Origin: Pseudolactococcus hodotermopsidis
Lineage (GTDB): Bacteria > Bacillota > Bacilli > Lactobacillales > Streptococcaceae
Reading direction: 5' to 3'
Assembly (NCBI RefSeq): GCF_011170085.1
Contig: NZ_BLLI01000006.1
Span: 1 to 58,771 of the forward strand
DNA length: 58,771 nucleotides
Shown here: positions 1 through 7,538 of the stretch, piece after piece
Numbering within the stretch: the stretch's first letter is position 1
Layout of the letters: each line of letters starts with the position of its first letter
Notes under the pieces: model-generated
Told to the model about the DNA's origin: nothing
Seen by the model: only the letters and a program-made list of their open reading frames with translations
Databases searched by the model: none
Translations under genes and position numbers: made by a program

Positions 1-2
1 AA

Positions 3-104
3 ATCAAAACCTTTAAGTGTATGGCTCAGAAATATCGTAATCGAAGAAAGAGGCACTTACTTCGTGCGTCCTTAATTTGTGGTATTATCAATTTCGAAAT
101 TTAA
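3..104 (+). pseudogene. C-terminal remnant of an IS5-type transposase
   Basis: The frame opening at base 3 reads through to a TAA at 102-104 and gives a basic tail containing YRNRRKRHLLRASLICGI and ending NFEI. A tail of the form YRNRRKRxxLRxxLIxGIxN is typical of the C-terminus of IS5-superfamily transposases. Only about 33 codons lie in the window, so the upstream part could be intact outside it. No open frame resumes afterwards, so this is the right-hand end of an insertion sequence or a fragment of one. Family assignment rests on the motif alone. Confidence 0.55.
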
Positions 105-168
105 TTTCGGGAGAAGTCTATTAAAAATTATTATAGTTTTGCTTCAAAAGATTTGCAAGAACGTATAG

Positions 169-312
169 ACATACTCAATTCGATAAAAAAGCGCAACGTA
201 TGATATACTGTAAGTATGACCTATGATAAAACAATCCAAAAAGATAATTTTGACTTATGCCGATAGTGAGGCTATTGAAAGTGTTCTTTATTTTTAACGA
301 ATTAAGTATAAC
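169..312. mobile_element. MITE copy 1 (about 140 bp, IS630-like ends)
   Basis: The segment begins with ATACTCAATTCG and ends with CGAATTAAGTAT, an imperfect terminal inverted repeat flanked by TA-type ends. It is nearly identical over its whole length to 27461-27604. Inside is a short start, MTYDKTIQK, which resembles the N-terminus of an IS630/Tc1-type transposase and soon runs out of frame. It is therefore a non-autonomous miniature element derived from such a transposon. The right inverted repeat has decayed slightly compared with copy 2. Confidence 0.7.
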
Positions 313-522
313 ATTCGAGTTGAACGATTAAAAAAAGAAGATGTGACACTTTTAAAAACTTCTGATTTAAATAAGCCCACTGAAAAATTATTAGAGATGA
401 TTTCAAGAACCTATATTGCGTGTAGATTTTGATTTTACCGATGAAAAAGAATATGATGTTAATCCTGAAAAATCAATTGAAGATTATAAAACTGAGGTTA
501 AAATTTTTAATCATGGTTGATG
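313..522 (+). pseudogene. Decayed coding fragment, not recognised
   Basis: Directly after the MITE, about 37 codons read ERLKKEDVTLLKTSDLNK onward. A one-base frame change near 418-425 then lets the reading continue as VDFDFTDEKEYDVNPEKS to a TGA at about 520-522. There is no start codon and no ribosome binding site. Two adjacent frames each carry protein-like, charged sequence, which points to a broken gene truncated on its left by the MITE. I do not recognise the family. Between its end and the SDR gene at 708 I see only the hairpin at 562-592. Confidence 0.35.
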
Positions 523-561
523 AGTAATTATTTTATATTTTTGGAAATTAAGAACGCATAA

Positions 562-592
562 CAAAAGCAGAGCTCAAAAAACTCTGCTTTTG
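562..592. terminator. Bidirectional intrinsic terminator
   Basis: Perfect 11-bp arms CAAAAGCAGAG and CTCTGCTTTTG enclose an A-rich loop, with T-rich flanks on the right. It lies downstream of the minus-strand SDR gene (708-1460) and can also stop rightward transcription from the decayed region. Confidence 0.75.
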
Positions 593-707
593 TGTTGCTA
601 CAATTTACTATTAAGTTGTTTTTGTTAAAATTCTTTTATAAAATAGGAAACCAGTTGCCACTGCGATTGGTTGGTGAAAAATTGGCTGAAATTAGCCAAA
701 ATCTGTT

Positions 708-1460
708 TTATTTCTTAGAATAAAGGCTCTTATCATAGGTCTCAGCCTTAGCCACAGCCTCTGTCAAAGTCAAGCCAGCAAATGCTTGCGCACCAAACAG
801 GCGACCACTTTGTTTGTCATCAAGAAAGGCGGCAACGACCATGCCAGGAACGACTGTTTCAACAGCATGGTGGGCATTCGGACCGCCAAGGTCAGAACGC
901 ACCCAACCTGGATCGGCGATATTAATCGTCACGTCAGTCCCCTCAAAAGTCGAGACAAAATTGTGCGTGCCCTTGTCAAGTGCGCCCTTACTAACCGCAT
1001 AAGCGGACTGCTCGGGCTGATTGTTGATACCGCTCGTTGTGTTGATAATCCGCCCAAAACCGCGCGCAACCATGCCGGGCGCAAATTTCCCAGTCAGAAT
1101 CATTGGCGCCAAAGCATTAACCTTGAACGACAGCAGAAACTCGTCCGTATCCATTTTGTAGATGTCGTCTTGCAATGGTACCTGCACCCCAGCGTCGTTG
1201 AACAAAATATCAACGTCAGTTTTCGCCAACACCTCATCTGCCATTTTGCGAACCGCTTTATCATCGGACAGGTCACAAGCAACAGCATAAGCCGTAACGC
1301 CAAGCGCTGTCACCTCAGCCAAAACGTTTTCAGTATGGGCGATGTCACGACTATGCAAAACAAGATTTGCCCCCTCTTTTGCCAAATACAAAGCAATTTG
1401 ACGACCAACGCCACGACTTGCACCAGTTACCAAAGCCCATTTACCTTTAACAGTGTTCAT
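708..1460 (-). CDS. SDR-family NAD(P)-dependent oxidoreductase
   Basis: A 250-residue classical short-chain dehydrogenase/reductase. The Rossmann cofactor motif TGASRGVG is at residues 12-19, a DAG motif (normally NNAG) is near 89-91, and the catalytic set is S143 with Y154 and K158 in YAVSK. A basic residue (HSRD) after the second strand would suit NADP(H), but that is inference. The length is normal for the family. The minus-strand start at 1460 follows a good GGAGG site about 8 bases upstream. The gene stands alone, with the hairpin at 562-592 beyond its stop. The substrate cannot be predicted from sequence. Confidence 0.9.
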   Translation of the reverse strand: MNTVKGKWALVTGASRGVGRQIALYLAKEGANLVLHSRDIAHTENVLAEVTALGVTAYAVACDLSDDKAVRKMADEVLAKTDVDILFNDAGVQVPLQDDIYKMDTDEFLLSFKVNALAPMILTGKFAPGMVARGFGRIINTTSGINNQPEQSAYAVSKGALDKGTHNFVSTFEGTDVTINIADPGWVRSDLGGPNAHHAVETVVPGMVVAAFLDDKQSGRLFGAQAFAGLTLTEAVAKAETYDKSLYSKK

Positions 1461-1533
1461 TTAAATTTATCCTCCATTTTTTAAAAACTATATATTTATT
1501 ATACTATGTCGCTTGCTGAATGTAAAGGTTTCA

Positions 1534-1553
1534 TGTGATATAATGAAGTATGA
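1534..1553 (+). promoter_or_regulatory. Extended -10 promoter abutting the tatD start
   Basis: TGATATAAT places an extended -10 box at 1539-1544. The first ATG of tatD is at 1550, only five bases on, so the expected transcription start falls at or next to the start codon. No ribosome binding site fits in that space. This predicts a leaderless or near-leaderless mRNA. Confidence 0.5.
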
Positions 1554-2332
1554 TGAAAATTTTCGATACACATACCCATTTAAATACAGAAACTTTCCAA
1601 GGTCGTGAGGCCAAGGAGATTGAGAAAGCGCATGAGTTTGGCGTGACCAAGATGAATATCGTTGGTTTTGATATGCCAACAATCAAGCGTAGTCTGGCAT
1701 TGTCAGAAGAATTTGACAATCTTTATGCCACAATTGGTTGGCATCCAACTGAGGCTAGCGATTACACGCCTGAAATCGAGGCGATGATTGTCGAAAATCT
1801 AGCTACTCCCAAAGTGATAGCACTCGGCGAAATCGGGCTAGATTACCATTGGATGACAGCGCCAAAAGAGGTGCAAGAACGTGTTTTTCGCCGTCAGATT
1901 CAGCTGTCGAAAACGCACAATCTGCCTTTTGTCGTGCATACGCGCGATGCGCTTGAGGACACTTATGCTATCATCAAGTCCGAGGGTGTTGGTGCGCGTG
2001 GTGGGATTATGCACTCATTTTCTGGCGATTATGAGACTGCCAAAAAGTTCCTCGATCTTGGGCTGATGGTATCATTTTCAGGTGTTGTGACCTTTAAAAA
2101 GGCGCTCGAACTGCAAGAGGTGGCGACAAAGTTGCCTTTGGACAAGATTTTGGTCGAGACGGATGCGCCCTATCTTGCGCCCATGCCTTATCGTGGCAAG
2201 GAAAACACGCCCGCCTACACCAAGTTTGTCGTCGAAAAAATCGCCGATTTGCGTGGTATTTCAGCTGACGAGGTAGCGCAAGCGACTTATGAGAATGCGA
2301 TGAGAATTTTTGGTTTAGATAATGGCAAATAA
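1550..2332 (+). CDS. tatD: TatD-family metal-dependent hydrolase/DNase
   Basis: A 260-residue TIM-barrel hydrolase. The metal-binding start FDTHTHLN carries the H-x-H pair (H8, H10). A conserved acidic site lies in ALGEIGLDYHW, a histidine in VVHTRD, and the C-terminal aspartate in ETDAPYLAP. Family members are 3'-5' nucleases acting on DNA or RNA ends. The gene overlaps rnmV by 11 bases and ksgA follows, the conserved Firmicute order tatD-rnmV-ksgA. Two in-frame ATGs (1550 and 1553) are possible starts, neither with a ribosome binding site. Confidence 0.93.
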   Translation: MMKIFDTHTHLNTETFQGREAKEIEKAHEFGVTKMNIVGFDMPTIKRSLALSEEFDNLYATIGWHPTEASDYTPEIEAMIVENLATPKVIALGEIGLDYHWMTAPKEVQERVFRRQIQLSKTHNLPFVVHTRDALEDTYAIIKSEGVGARGGIMHSFSGDYETAKKFLDLGLMVSFSGVVTFKKALELQEVATKLPLDKILVETDAPYLAPMPYRGKENTPAYTKFVVEKIADLRGISADEVAQATYENAMRIFGLDNGK

Positions 2333-2888
2333 GATAAAAATTTCAGAAATTCTTGTCGTTGAGGGCAAGGATGACACCGCTAATCTCAGACAATATTACG
2401 ACGTAGAGACCTACGAAACACAAGGTTCTGCGATTTCAGAAGATGATTTAGATAGAATTGACCGCTTAAATGACCTTCGTGGTGTGATTGTTTTTACCGA
2501 CCCAGATCATAGTGGCGAACGCATTCGGCGGATCATCATGACCGCCATTCCAACAGTTAAACACGCCTTTCTCAATCGCGATGAGGCAAGACCCAAGTCG
2601 AAAACGAAAGGGCGCTCACTTGGTGTTGAACATGCCAGTTTTGAAGATTTACAAAAGGCTTTAAGTCAAGTCACATCAAATTTTGAGGATGAAGATAATT
2701 TTGACATTGCGCCGAAAGATTTGATTCGACTAGGATTGATTGCGGCAAAGGACAGCCGACAACGACGTGAATTTTTAGGCGAACAACTCAGAATTGGTTA
2801 CAGTAACGCCAAGCAATTGTTGAAACGTTTGGCGTTGTTTGGGGTGAGTTTGGCAGAAGTTGAGGATGTTATGCGGGAGTTTGACTGA
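2322..2888 (+). CDS. rnmV: Ribonuclease M5 (5S rRNA maturation)
   Basis: A 188-residue Toprim-domain nuclease that cuts both strands of the 5S rRNA precursor stem. Toprim motifs are visible: VVEGKDD with E14 and D17, then FTDPDHSGERIR with D60 and D62. The 3' half is helical and basic, as in other RnmV proteins. Its ATG lies inside the end of tatD (11-base overlap), indicating translational coupling. The next gene, ksgA, also acts on ribosomal RNA. Confidence 0.95.
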   Translation: MANKIKISEILVVEGKDDTANLRQYYDVETYETQGSAISEDDLDRIDRLNDLRGVIVFTDPDHSGERIRRIIMTAIPTVKHAFLNRDEARPKSKTKGRSLGVEHASFEDLQKALSQVTSNFEDEDNFDIAPKDLIRLGLIAAKDSRQRREFLGEQLRIGYSNAKQLLKRLALFGVSLAEVEDVMREFD

Positions 2889-2983
2889 AGAAATGGAAAT
2901 TGCTAGAAGAAAATAAGCAATAAAGCGAGCAATTATTTTTTCTGCTATAATAGTATCAGACAAAAAAAATTCAGGAGAATCCC

Positions 2984-3853
2984 ATGCACATAGCAGATTA
3001 CCAAGTCACCAAAGCCATCTTAGAGCGCCACGGCTTTTCATTCAAAAAAAGTCTGGGGCAAAATTTTCTAACTGATACCAACATTTTACAGAAAATCGTT
3101 GAGACAGCTGAGATTGATGACCAAACAAATGTTATCGAAATTGGTCCAGGTATCGGTGCGCTGACTGAATTTATCGCCGAAAAAGCTGCCGAGGTTATGG
3201 CATTTGAGATTGATGACCGCTTGATGCCAATTCTCGCAGACACTTTGCGCGATTTTGACAACGTCACAGTCATCAACGAGGACGTGCTGAAAGCCGACTT
3301 AGCGCGGCATATCAAAAATTTCAAAAATCCTAATCTTCCGATAAAAGTCGTCGCTAACCTCCCTTATTACATCACGACCCCCATTCTCATGCACCTCATT
3401 GACAGCAAAATTCCCTTTACCGAGTTCGTCGTCATGATGCAAAAAGAAGTCGCCGACCGTATCAGCGCTAGCCCCAACACCAAGGCTTACGGCAGCCTCA
3501 CTATTGCCGTCCAGTATCACATGACCGCCAAAGTCGCTTTCATCGTCCCCAAAACCGTCTTTGTTCCCGCGCCAAACGTTGATTCCGCTATTTTAAAGAT
3601 GACACGGCGCGCCGCGCCAATGGTCGAGGTCACAGACGAGGCCTTCTTTTTCAAAGTCGCAAAAATCGCCTTTCGCCACAGACGAAAAACACTCTGGAAC
3701 AATTTACAGTCAGCCTTTGGCAAGACAGAAGAAGTGCGTGTGCAACTAACAAAATCACTAGAAAACGCCGAAATCTCACCCAAAATAAGAGGCGAGGCGC
3801 TAACCATTAAAGAATTTGCCAAACTAGCTGAGGCACTGTTACCACTGAAATAA
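2984..3853 (+). CDS. ksgA: 16S rRNA dimethyladenosine transferase KsgA/RsmA
   Basis: A 289-residue SAM-dependent methyltransferase that dimethylates the two adjacent adenines near the 3' end of 16S rRNA. Hallmarks are KKSLGQNFL near residue 21, the SAM-binding GPGIG at 54-58, and the catalytic NLPYY at 125-129. It has its own -10 box (TATAAT near 2946) and a GGAG site before the ATG, so it can be transcribed independently of tatD-rnmV. Length is normal. Loss or alteration of this gene commonly confers kasugamycin resistance in the family, but nothing looks damaged here. Confidence 0.97.
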   Translation: MHIADYQVTKAILERHGFSFKKSLGQNFLTDTNILQKIVETAEIDDQTNVIEIGPGIGALTEFIAEKAAEVMAFEIDDRLMPILADTLRDFDNVTVINEDVLKADLARHIKNFKNPNLPIKVVANLPYYITTPILMHLIDSKIPFTEFVVMMQKEVADRISASPNTKAYGSLTIAVQYHMTAKVAFIVPKTVFVPAPNVDSAILKMTRRAAPMVEVTDEAFFFKVAKIAFRHRRKTLWNNLQSAFGKTEEVRVQLTKSLENAEISPKIRGEALTIKEFAKLAEALLPLK

Positions 3854-3854
3854 A

Positions 3855-3889
3855 ACATGATACTGCAAAGTTAGCTTGAAGTTCAAATT
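3855..3889. repeat. Dispersed palindromic repeat, copy 1 (degenerate)
   Basis: CATGATACTG followed by AGCTTGAAGTTCAAAT matches the ends of the perfect copy at 20391-20439 but has lost most of the left arm. It lies directly after ksgA. Copy 2 is at 7490-7526. Confidence 0.5.
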
Positions 3890-3936
3890 AACAGGAGTTG
3901 GGAATAAAAATTAGCTATTTTAGCATATTTCAGCAA

Positions 3937-3994
3937 ATAGAAAAATCGCATGAAATCAACGTTTTATAAAGCGAATTTCATACGATTTTTCTAT
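3937..3994. terminator. Bidirectional terminator between ksgA and the acetyltransferase
   Basis: Arms ATAGAAAAATCG and CGATTTTTCTAT are perfect, extended inward by ATGAAAT/ATTTCAT with one interruption. It separates the convergent genes ksgA (plus) and the GNAT gene (minus). Confidence 0.7.
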
Positions 3995-4446
3995 TAATTT
4001 GCCTTTTGTTCCAATCTCTTTTTCATAGCAATATGCCGAATCCCAGCATCCAAAAATTCCTCGCCAAACGCCTCAAATCCCAATTTTTCATAAAAAGCAA
4101 TGGCATGAAGTTGCGCATGCAGTTCAGCTGTTTCAAATTCTTGTGCCTTTAAAAAATTTAGCACAAAAACAATCAACTGAGACGCATACCCTTCTCCACG
4201 ATAGGCTTTGAGCGTAGCGACACGCTGAATTAGCGCCTGTTTACCATTGTCAGACGGCAAAATGCGCAAGGTTGCAACAGCAGTCTCATCATCTAAGAAC
4301 AGGACAAAATGAACACAATAAGCCTCATTTTCGTCAATTTCGAGCGAACAAGGAACATTTTGCTCCTTGACAAAAACAGTGTTGCGAATTTTCAGCGCCT
4401 GAACGTAAACGCTAGATAAAGTATCTCTTGTTTGCTTGATTTCCAT
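3994..4446 (-). CDS. GNAT-family N-acetyltransferase (YjcF/ElaA-like)
   Basis: A 150-residue single-domain GNAT protein. The acetyl-CoA-binding motif A is RVATLKAYRGEGYAS, with the pyrophosphate-binding RGEGYA step, followed by a C-terminal FYEKLGFEAFG motif typical of the family. The N-terminal half (ALKIRNTVFVKEQNVP) matches the ElaA/YjcF subgroup, whose substrates are mostly unknown. A GAGGT site precedes the start at 4446. It is divergent from the AI-2E-type transporter and shares a 50-base promoter region with it. Confidence 0.85.
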   Translation of the reverse strand: MEIKQTRDTLSSVYVQALKIRNTVFVKEQNVPCSLEIDENEAYCVHFVLFLDDETAVATLRILPSDNGKQALIQRVATLKAYRGEGYASQLIVFVLNFLKAQEFETAELHAQLHAIAFYEKLGFEAFGEEFLDAGIRHIAMKKRLEQKAN

Positions 4447-4458
4447 ATTTACCTCGAT

Positions 4459-4485
4459 TTTGGTATAATTGTATATTATACCAAA
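4459..4485. promoter_or_regulatory. Overlapping face-to-face promoters in a 27-base dyad
   Basis: TTTGGTATAAT and ATTATACCAAA are perfect mirror arms around TGTAT. Each arm is an extended -10 box (TGGTATAAT): the plus copy at 4464-4469 points towards the transporter and the minus copy at 4475-4480 towards the acetyltransferase. The two predicted start sites cross, so the promoters should exclude one another. Confidence 0.5.
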
Positions 4486-4513
4486 ACTTCGCTGAAAATA
4501 CGAAAGGTACCTT

Positions 4514-5641
4514 GTGTTTAAAAATTCAAAATTATTTTACTGGACGATTGAGATGCTTGCGGTTGTTGCACTTATCTGGCTATTGACACATGTTAGCTTT
4601 GTCTTTAAGCCTATCACAACGCTGTTTTCATTGGTTTTTTTGCCTTTTGTTATCTCTGGTTTTCTTTACTATGTCTTTAATCCACTGGTCATTTTCCTAG
4701 AAAAAAAGTTTAAAATTCGACGAATTTGGGGTATTGTTCTCGTTTTTATCTTGATTATCGGCATTTGTGTCTATACGCTGACTGCACTCGTTCCAAATGT
4801 TATTGCGGAGCTGACCAGTTTGATAAATGCTTCGAGTGACGTTTTTCCAGCTCTCCAAAAATGGTTGGAGAATCTCTCAAAAAATCCCGCTTTTAGCGAG
4901 ATAGATTTCAAGGCGCTGATTAATAAAGCCAATATTAGTTACATGGATATTTTGAAAAATCTGCTGTCGGGCGTGACACTCAGCGTTTCCAGTGTTGTCA
5001 ATATCGTTTCAAAAATTGCTATGGTACTTGTTTTAGTTCCCATTCTACTTTTTTACATGCTCAAGGATGGTCAAAATATGTTGCCGTTTTTGAAAAAGAC
5101 GGTATTAAAGACCGATAAACTTAATATCATAGGTCTTTTAAATGATATGAATAAGACAATTTCCAAATTTATCAGCGGTGCTGCGATTGATTGTTTGTTT
5201 ATCTTTGTGACGGTTTTTATTTCCTATCTGATAATGCGTGTTCCGTATGCGTTTTTGTTTGCAGCATTTGCGGCGGTAACCAATCTGATTCCTTACTTGG
5301 GACCTTATATTGGGCTGATTCCAGTTGTTTTGACGATTGCCTTTGATGATCCGATAAAGGCGATTGGTGCTGTTCTTGTCGTGTTGACAATTCAGCAGAT
5401 TGATGGCAATATCGTCTATCCCAAAATTGTTGGCTCAGCCGTTGAAGTTCATCCTGTGACAATCATGGTTTTGATGTTAGTGGTCGGCTCACTTTATGGT
5501 TTGATTGGTATGCTAATTGCTGTCCCATTTTACTCGCTTGCCAAAGAAATCGTGAAATTTTCATGGAAATTACGTGAAAATCGCCGACAATTGAGCTTGG
5601 TTACAAGCAAAACCAAGAAATATGATATAATGGATAAATAA
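4514..5641 (+). CDS. AI-2E family transporter (UPF0118 membrane protein)
   Basis: A 375-residue polytopic membrane protein of the AI-2E/UPF0118 superfamily. Hydrophobic segments lie near residues 10-30, 34-56, 70-92, 160-185, 220-245 (interrupted), 250-280 and 310-345. The family signature PYLGPYIGLIP and the later GLIGMLIAVPF are present. Members export autoinducer-2 or act as Na+/H+ antiporters in some species, so the substrate is open. Translation appears to start at GTG 4514 with AAAGG upstream. The next gene begins 41 bases later with its own strong ribosome site. Confidence 0.85.
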   Translation: MFKNSKLFYWTIEMLAVVALIWLLTHVSFVFKPITTLFSLVFLPFVISGFLYYVFNPLVIFLEKKFKIRRIWGIVLVFILIIGICVYTLTALVPNVIAELTSLINASSDVFPALQKWLENLSKNPAFSEIDFKALINKANISYMDILKNLLSGVTLSVSSVVNIVSKIAMVLVLVPILLFYMLKDGQNMLPFLKKTVLKTDKLNIIGLLNDMNKTISKFISGAAIDCLFIFVTVFISYLIMRVPYAFLFAAFAAVTNLIPYLGPYIGLIPVVLTIAFDDPIKAIGAVLVVLTIQQIDGNIVYPKIVGSAVEVHPVTIMVLMLVVGSLYGLIGMLIAVPFYSLAKEIVKFSWKLRENRRQLSLVTSKTKKYDIMDK

Positions 5642-5682
5642 CGTTCGGACTTAACCGGACAAAATTTGGAGGAAACAAACCC

Positions 5683-7035
5683 ATGCACCCTGACCCTGAA
5701 AGTCAGTCCTTGTTAATACAAATCGCTTTACTGGTCATTTTGACGATTATCAATGCTCTTTTTTCAGGCGCTGAAATGGCGCTCGTTTCAACGAGTCGTG
5801 CGCGTGTTGAACAGCGGGCTGAAGAGGGAGATAAGAAATATCAGAAATTACTTGCCGTTCTTAATCAACCAAGTAATTTTCTCTCAACGATTCAAATCGG
5901 CATTACCCTCATCAATATTCTTTCTGGGGCAAGTCTAGCTGATACTTTGTCGGCGAGACTTGCGCCTCTTTTGGGCGGTACGCCAACTGCTAAAACGATT
6001 GCCAATGTACTAATACTTGCTATTTTGACCTATGTTTCAATCGTTTTTGGTGAACTTTATCCCAAACGAATTGCGCAAAATCTCAAGGAAAAATATGCGC
6101 TTGCTGCTGTGACACCGTTGCATATTTTAGGGCTGATTATGCGCCCGTTTGTCTGGCTGCTTGCGACTTCAACCAACATTCTCAGTAAGCTAACACCGAT
6201 GACTTTCGACGATGATGCTGAGGATATGACACGCGACGAAATTGAGTACATTCTCAACAATAGTGACAACAGTGCGCTTGATGACAATGAGCGCGAGATG
6301 TTGGCGGGCGTTTTCAGCCTTGACGAGTTGATGGCGCGCGAAATCATGGTACCGCGGACGGATGCTTTTATGGTTGATGTCAATGATGATATTCATGCTA
6401 ATATTGCAGCGATTCTCGCACAAAATTTCAGCAGAATCCCTGTCTATGAAGACGATAAAGATAAAATTGTCGGCGTTTTGCATACTAAAACCTTACTGAG
6501 AAATGGTTATGAGCAAGGGTTCGATAAGTTAGAGTTAAGAACGTTTTTACAAGAACCACTTTTTGTTCCAGAAACAATTTTTGTCGACGATTTGTTGCGT
6601 GAACTTAAAAAAACGCAGAATCAAATGGCGATTTTGCTCAATGAATACGGTGGCGTTGAGGGCATTGTCACGCTTGAAGATTTGCTAGAAGAAATTGTCG
6701 GCGAGATTGAAGATGAGTCCGATATTGCTGAAAAAGATATTTTCCCGATTGCTGACAATATTTTTGTTGTCAAAGGCAGTCTGACTTTAAATGACTTTAA
6801 CGAGCATTTTGACACACATCTGGAATCTGATGATGTTGACACGATTGCGGGCTATTTCATGGCGGGAATTGGTGCGATTCCAAATGAAAAAGAGCAGATT
6901 GACTATGATGTTGTGACTGATAAGGACAATCTGACTTTGACAAGTCTCGAAGTTGACGGGACACGTCTGGTTAAATTGCGCGTGACTTTCCATGAAAATT
7001 TGTCAGGAGTTGAAAGTGATGCTGCTGAAAAATAA
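5683..7035 (+). CDS. CNNM (DUF21)-CBS-CorC domain membrane protein, hemolysin-like
   Basis: A 450-residue protein with the standard HlyC/CorC layout. The DUF21/CNNM membrane domain (about 1-200) starts with NALFSGAEMALVS. Two CBS domains (about 215-335) follow, containing EIMVPRTD and LLNEYGGVEGIVTLEDLLEEIVGE. A C-terminal CorC/HlyC transporter-associated domain (about 350-440) contains VDTIAGYFM. Relatives are linked to magnesium or cobalt efflux; older annotations call them hemolysins without good evidence. A TTGGAGG site precedes the ATG. It is probably co-transcribed with the preceding permease. Confidence 0.9.
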   Translation: MHPDPESQSLLIQIALLVILTIINALFSGAEMALVSTSRARVEQRAEEGDKKYQKLLAVLNQPSNFLSTIQIGITLINILSGASLADTLSARLAPLLGGTPTAKTIANVLILAILTYVSIVFGELYPKRIAQNLKEKYALAAVTPLHILGLIMRPFVWLLATSTNILSKLTPMTFDDDAEDMTRDEIEYILNNSDNSALDDNEREMLAGVFSLDELMAREIMVPRTDAFMVDVNDDIHANIAAILAQNFSRIPVYEDDKDKIVGVLHTKTLLRNGYEQGFDKLELRTFLQEPLFVPETIFVDDLLRELKKTQNQMAILLNEYGGVEGIVTLEDLLEEIVGEIEDESDIAEKDIFPIADNIFVVKGSLTLNDFNEHFDTHLESDDVDTIAGYFMAGIGAIPNEKEQIDYDVVTDKDNLTLTSLEVDGTRLVKLRVTFHENLSGVESDAAEK

Positions 7036-7041
7036 GGATAA

Positions 7042-7190
7042 GGCATCTCTAAAAATTGCTTTTGTTCATTTTTAGATAAAATTTTCTTAGGTTAGGAGAT
7101 CCGATGAAGCTTGTTGGTGCAAGTAGAGGAAGATTGACGATTAAGGGAATTTTAACAAAAATGGGCGAATCTGAATTTTTAGAGATGCCC
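7042..7190 (+). mobile_element. MITE of a second family, copy A
   Basis: Terminal repeats GGCATCTCTAAAAATTGC (left) and AATTTTTAGAGATGCC (right) bound a 149-bp element with no coding capacity. An internal stretch GCTTGTTGGTGCAAG...AGATTGACG reappears in reverse orientation in copy B (7257-7444). Both copies are therefore the same family, in head-to-head inverted arrangement. Confidence 0.65.
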
Positions 7191-7256
7191 TATAATAAGG
7201 TGGGCGTCTGGGCAGGTGCTCATTTTTATATTCTTTCTTGATTTAAAAATAGATAT

Positions 7257-7444
7257 GGACATCTCTAAAAACTCAGATTTCCCAAATTTTGTCAGCTCAT
7301 AAAATCGCTGACAGAAAAAGATGTGCTAGATTTTCCAAATCCTGCGTCAATCTTTCTAGCCTTGCACCAGCAAGCCGTCGCCAGATTTCCTTGCGGTTAA
7401 AAAATCTATCTAAAATTTTGAAAAAGCAGTTTTTAGAGATGCCC
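7257..7444 (-). mobile_element. MITE of a second family, copy B (inverted)
   Basis: Read on the minus strand it starts GGGCATCTCTAAAAACTGC and ends GTTTTTAGAGATGTCC. It shares the core GCTTGCTGGTGCAAG and AGATTGACG with copy A but carries about 40 bp more. A 60-codon open frame on the minus strand overlaps it and has no protein-like support. The 66 bases between the copies hold nothing I recognise. The whole 7036-7538 gap is explained by these two MITEs and the palindrome before the antiporter. Confidence 0.65.
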
Positions 7445-7489
7445 ATATAAAACCATGAAAAAAAAGTGGTGCGACGCATAACCGCAGGC

Positions 7490-7526
7490 GCAAATTTTCA
7501 TAGAAAATTTGCTTGAAGTTCAAATA
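7490..7526. repeat. Dispersed palindromic repeat, copy 2
   Basis: Arms GCAAATTTTC and GAAAATTTGC form a perfect stem with a 3-base loop, followed by TTGAAGTTCAAATA. This is the same right-hand sequence as copies 1 (3855) and 3 (20391). It ends directly at the ribosome site of the antiporter gene, as copy 3 does for gltX. Confidence 0.6.
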
Positions 7527-7538
7527 AAGGAAAATAAA

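Noticed and set aside
786-1484. 232-codon open frame on the plus strand
   Set aside because: It is antisense to the SDR gene, has no family-like motif, and the SDR motifs on the minus strand are complete.
7297-7479. 60-codon minus-strand open frame
   Set aside because: It falls within MITE copy B and its flank; the element is non-coding by comparison with copy A.
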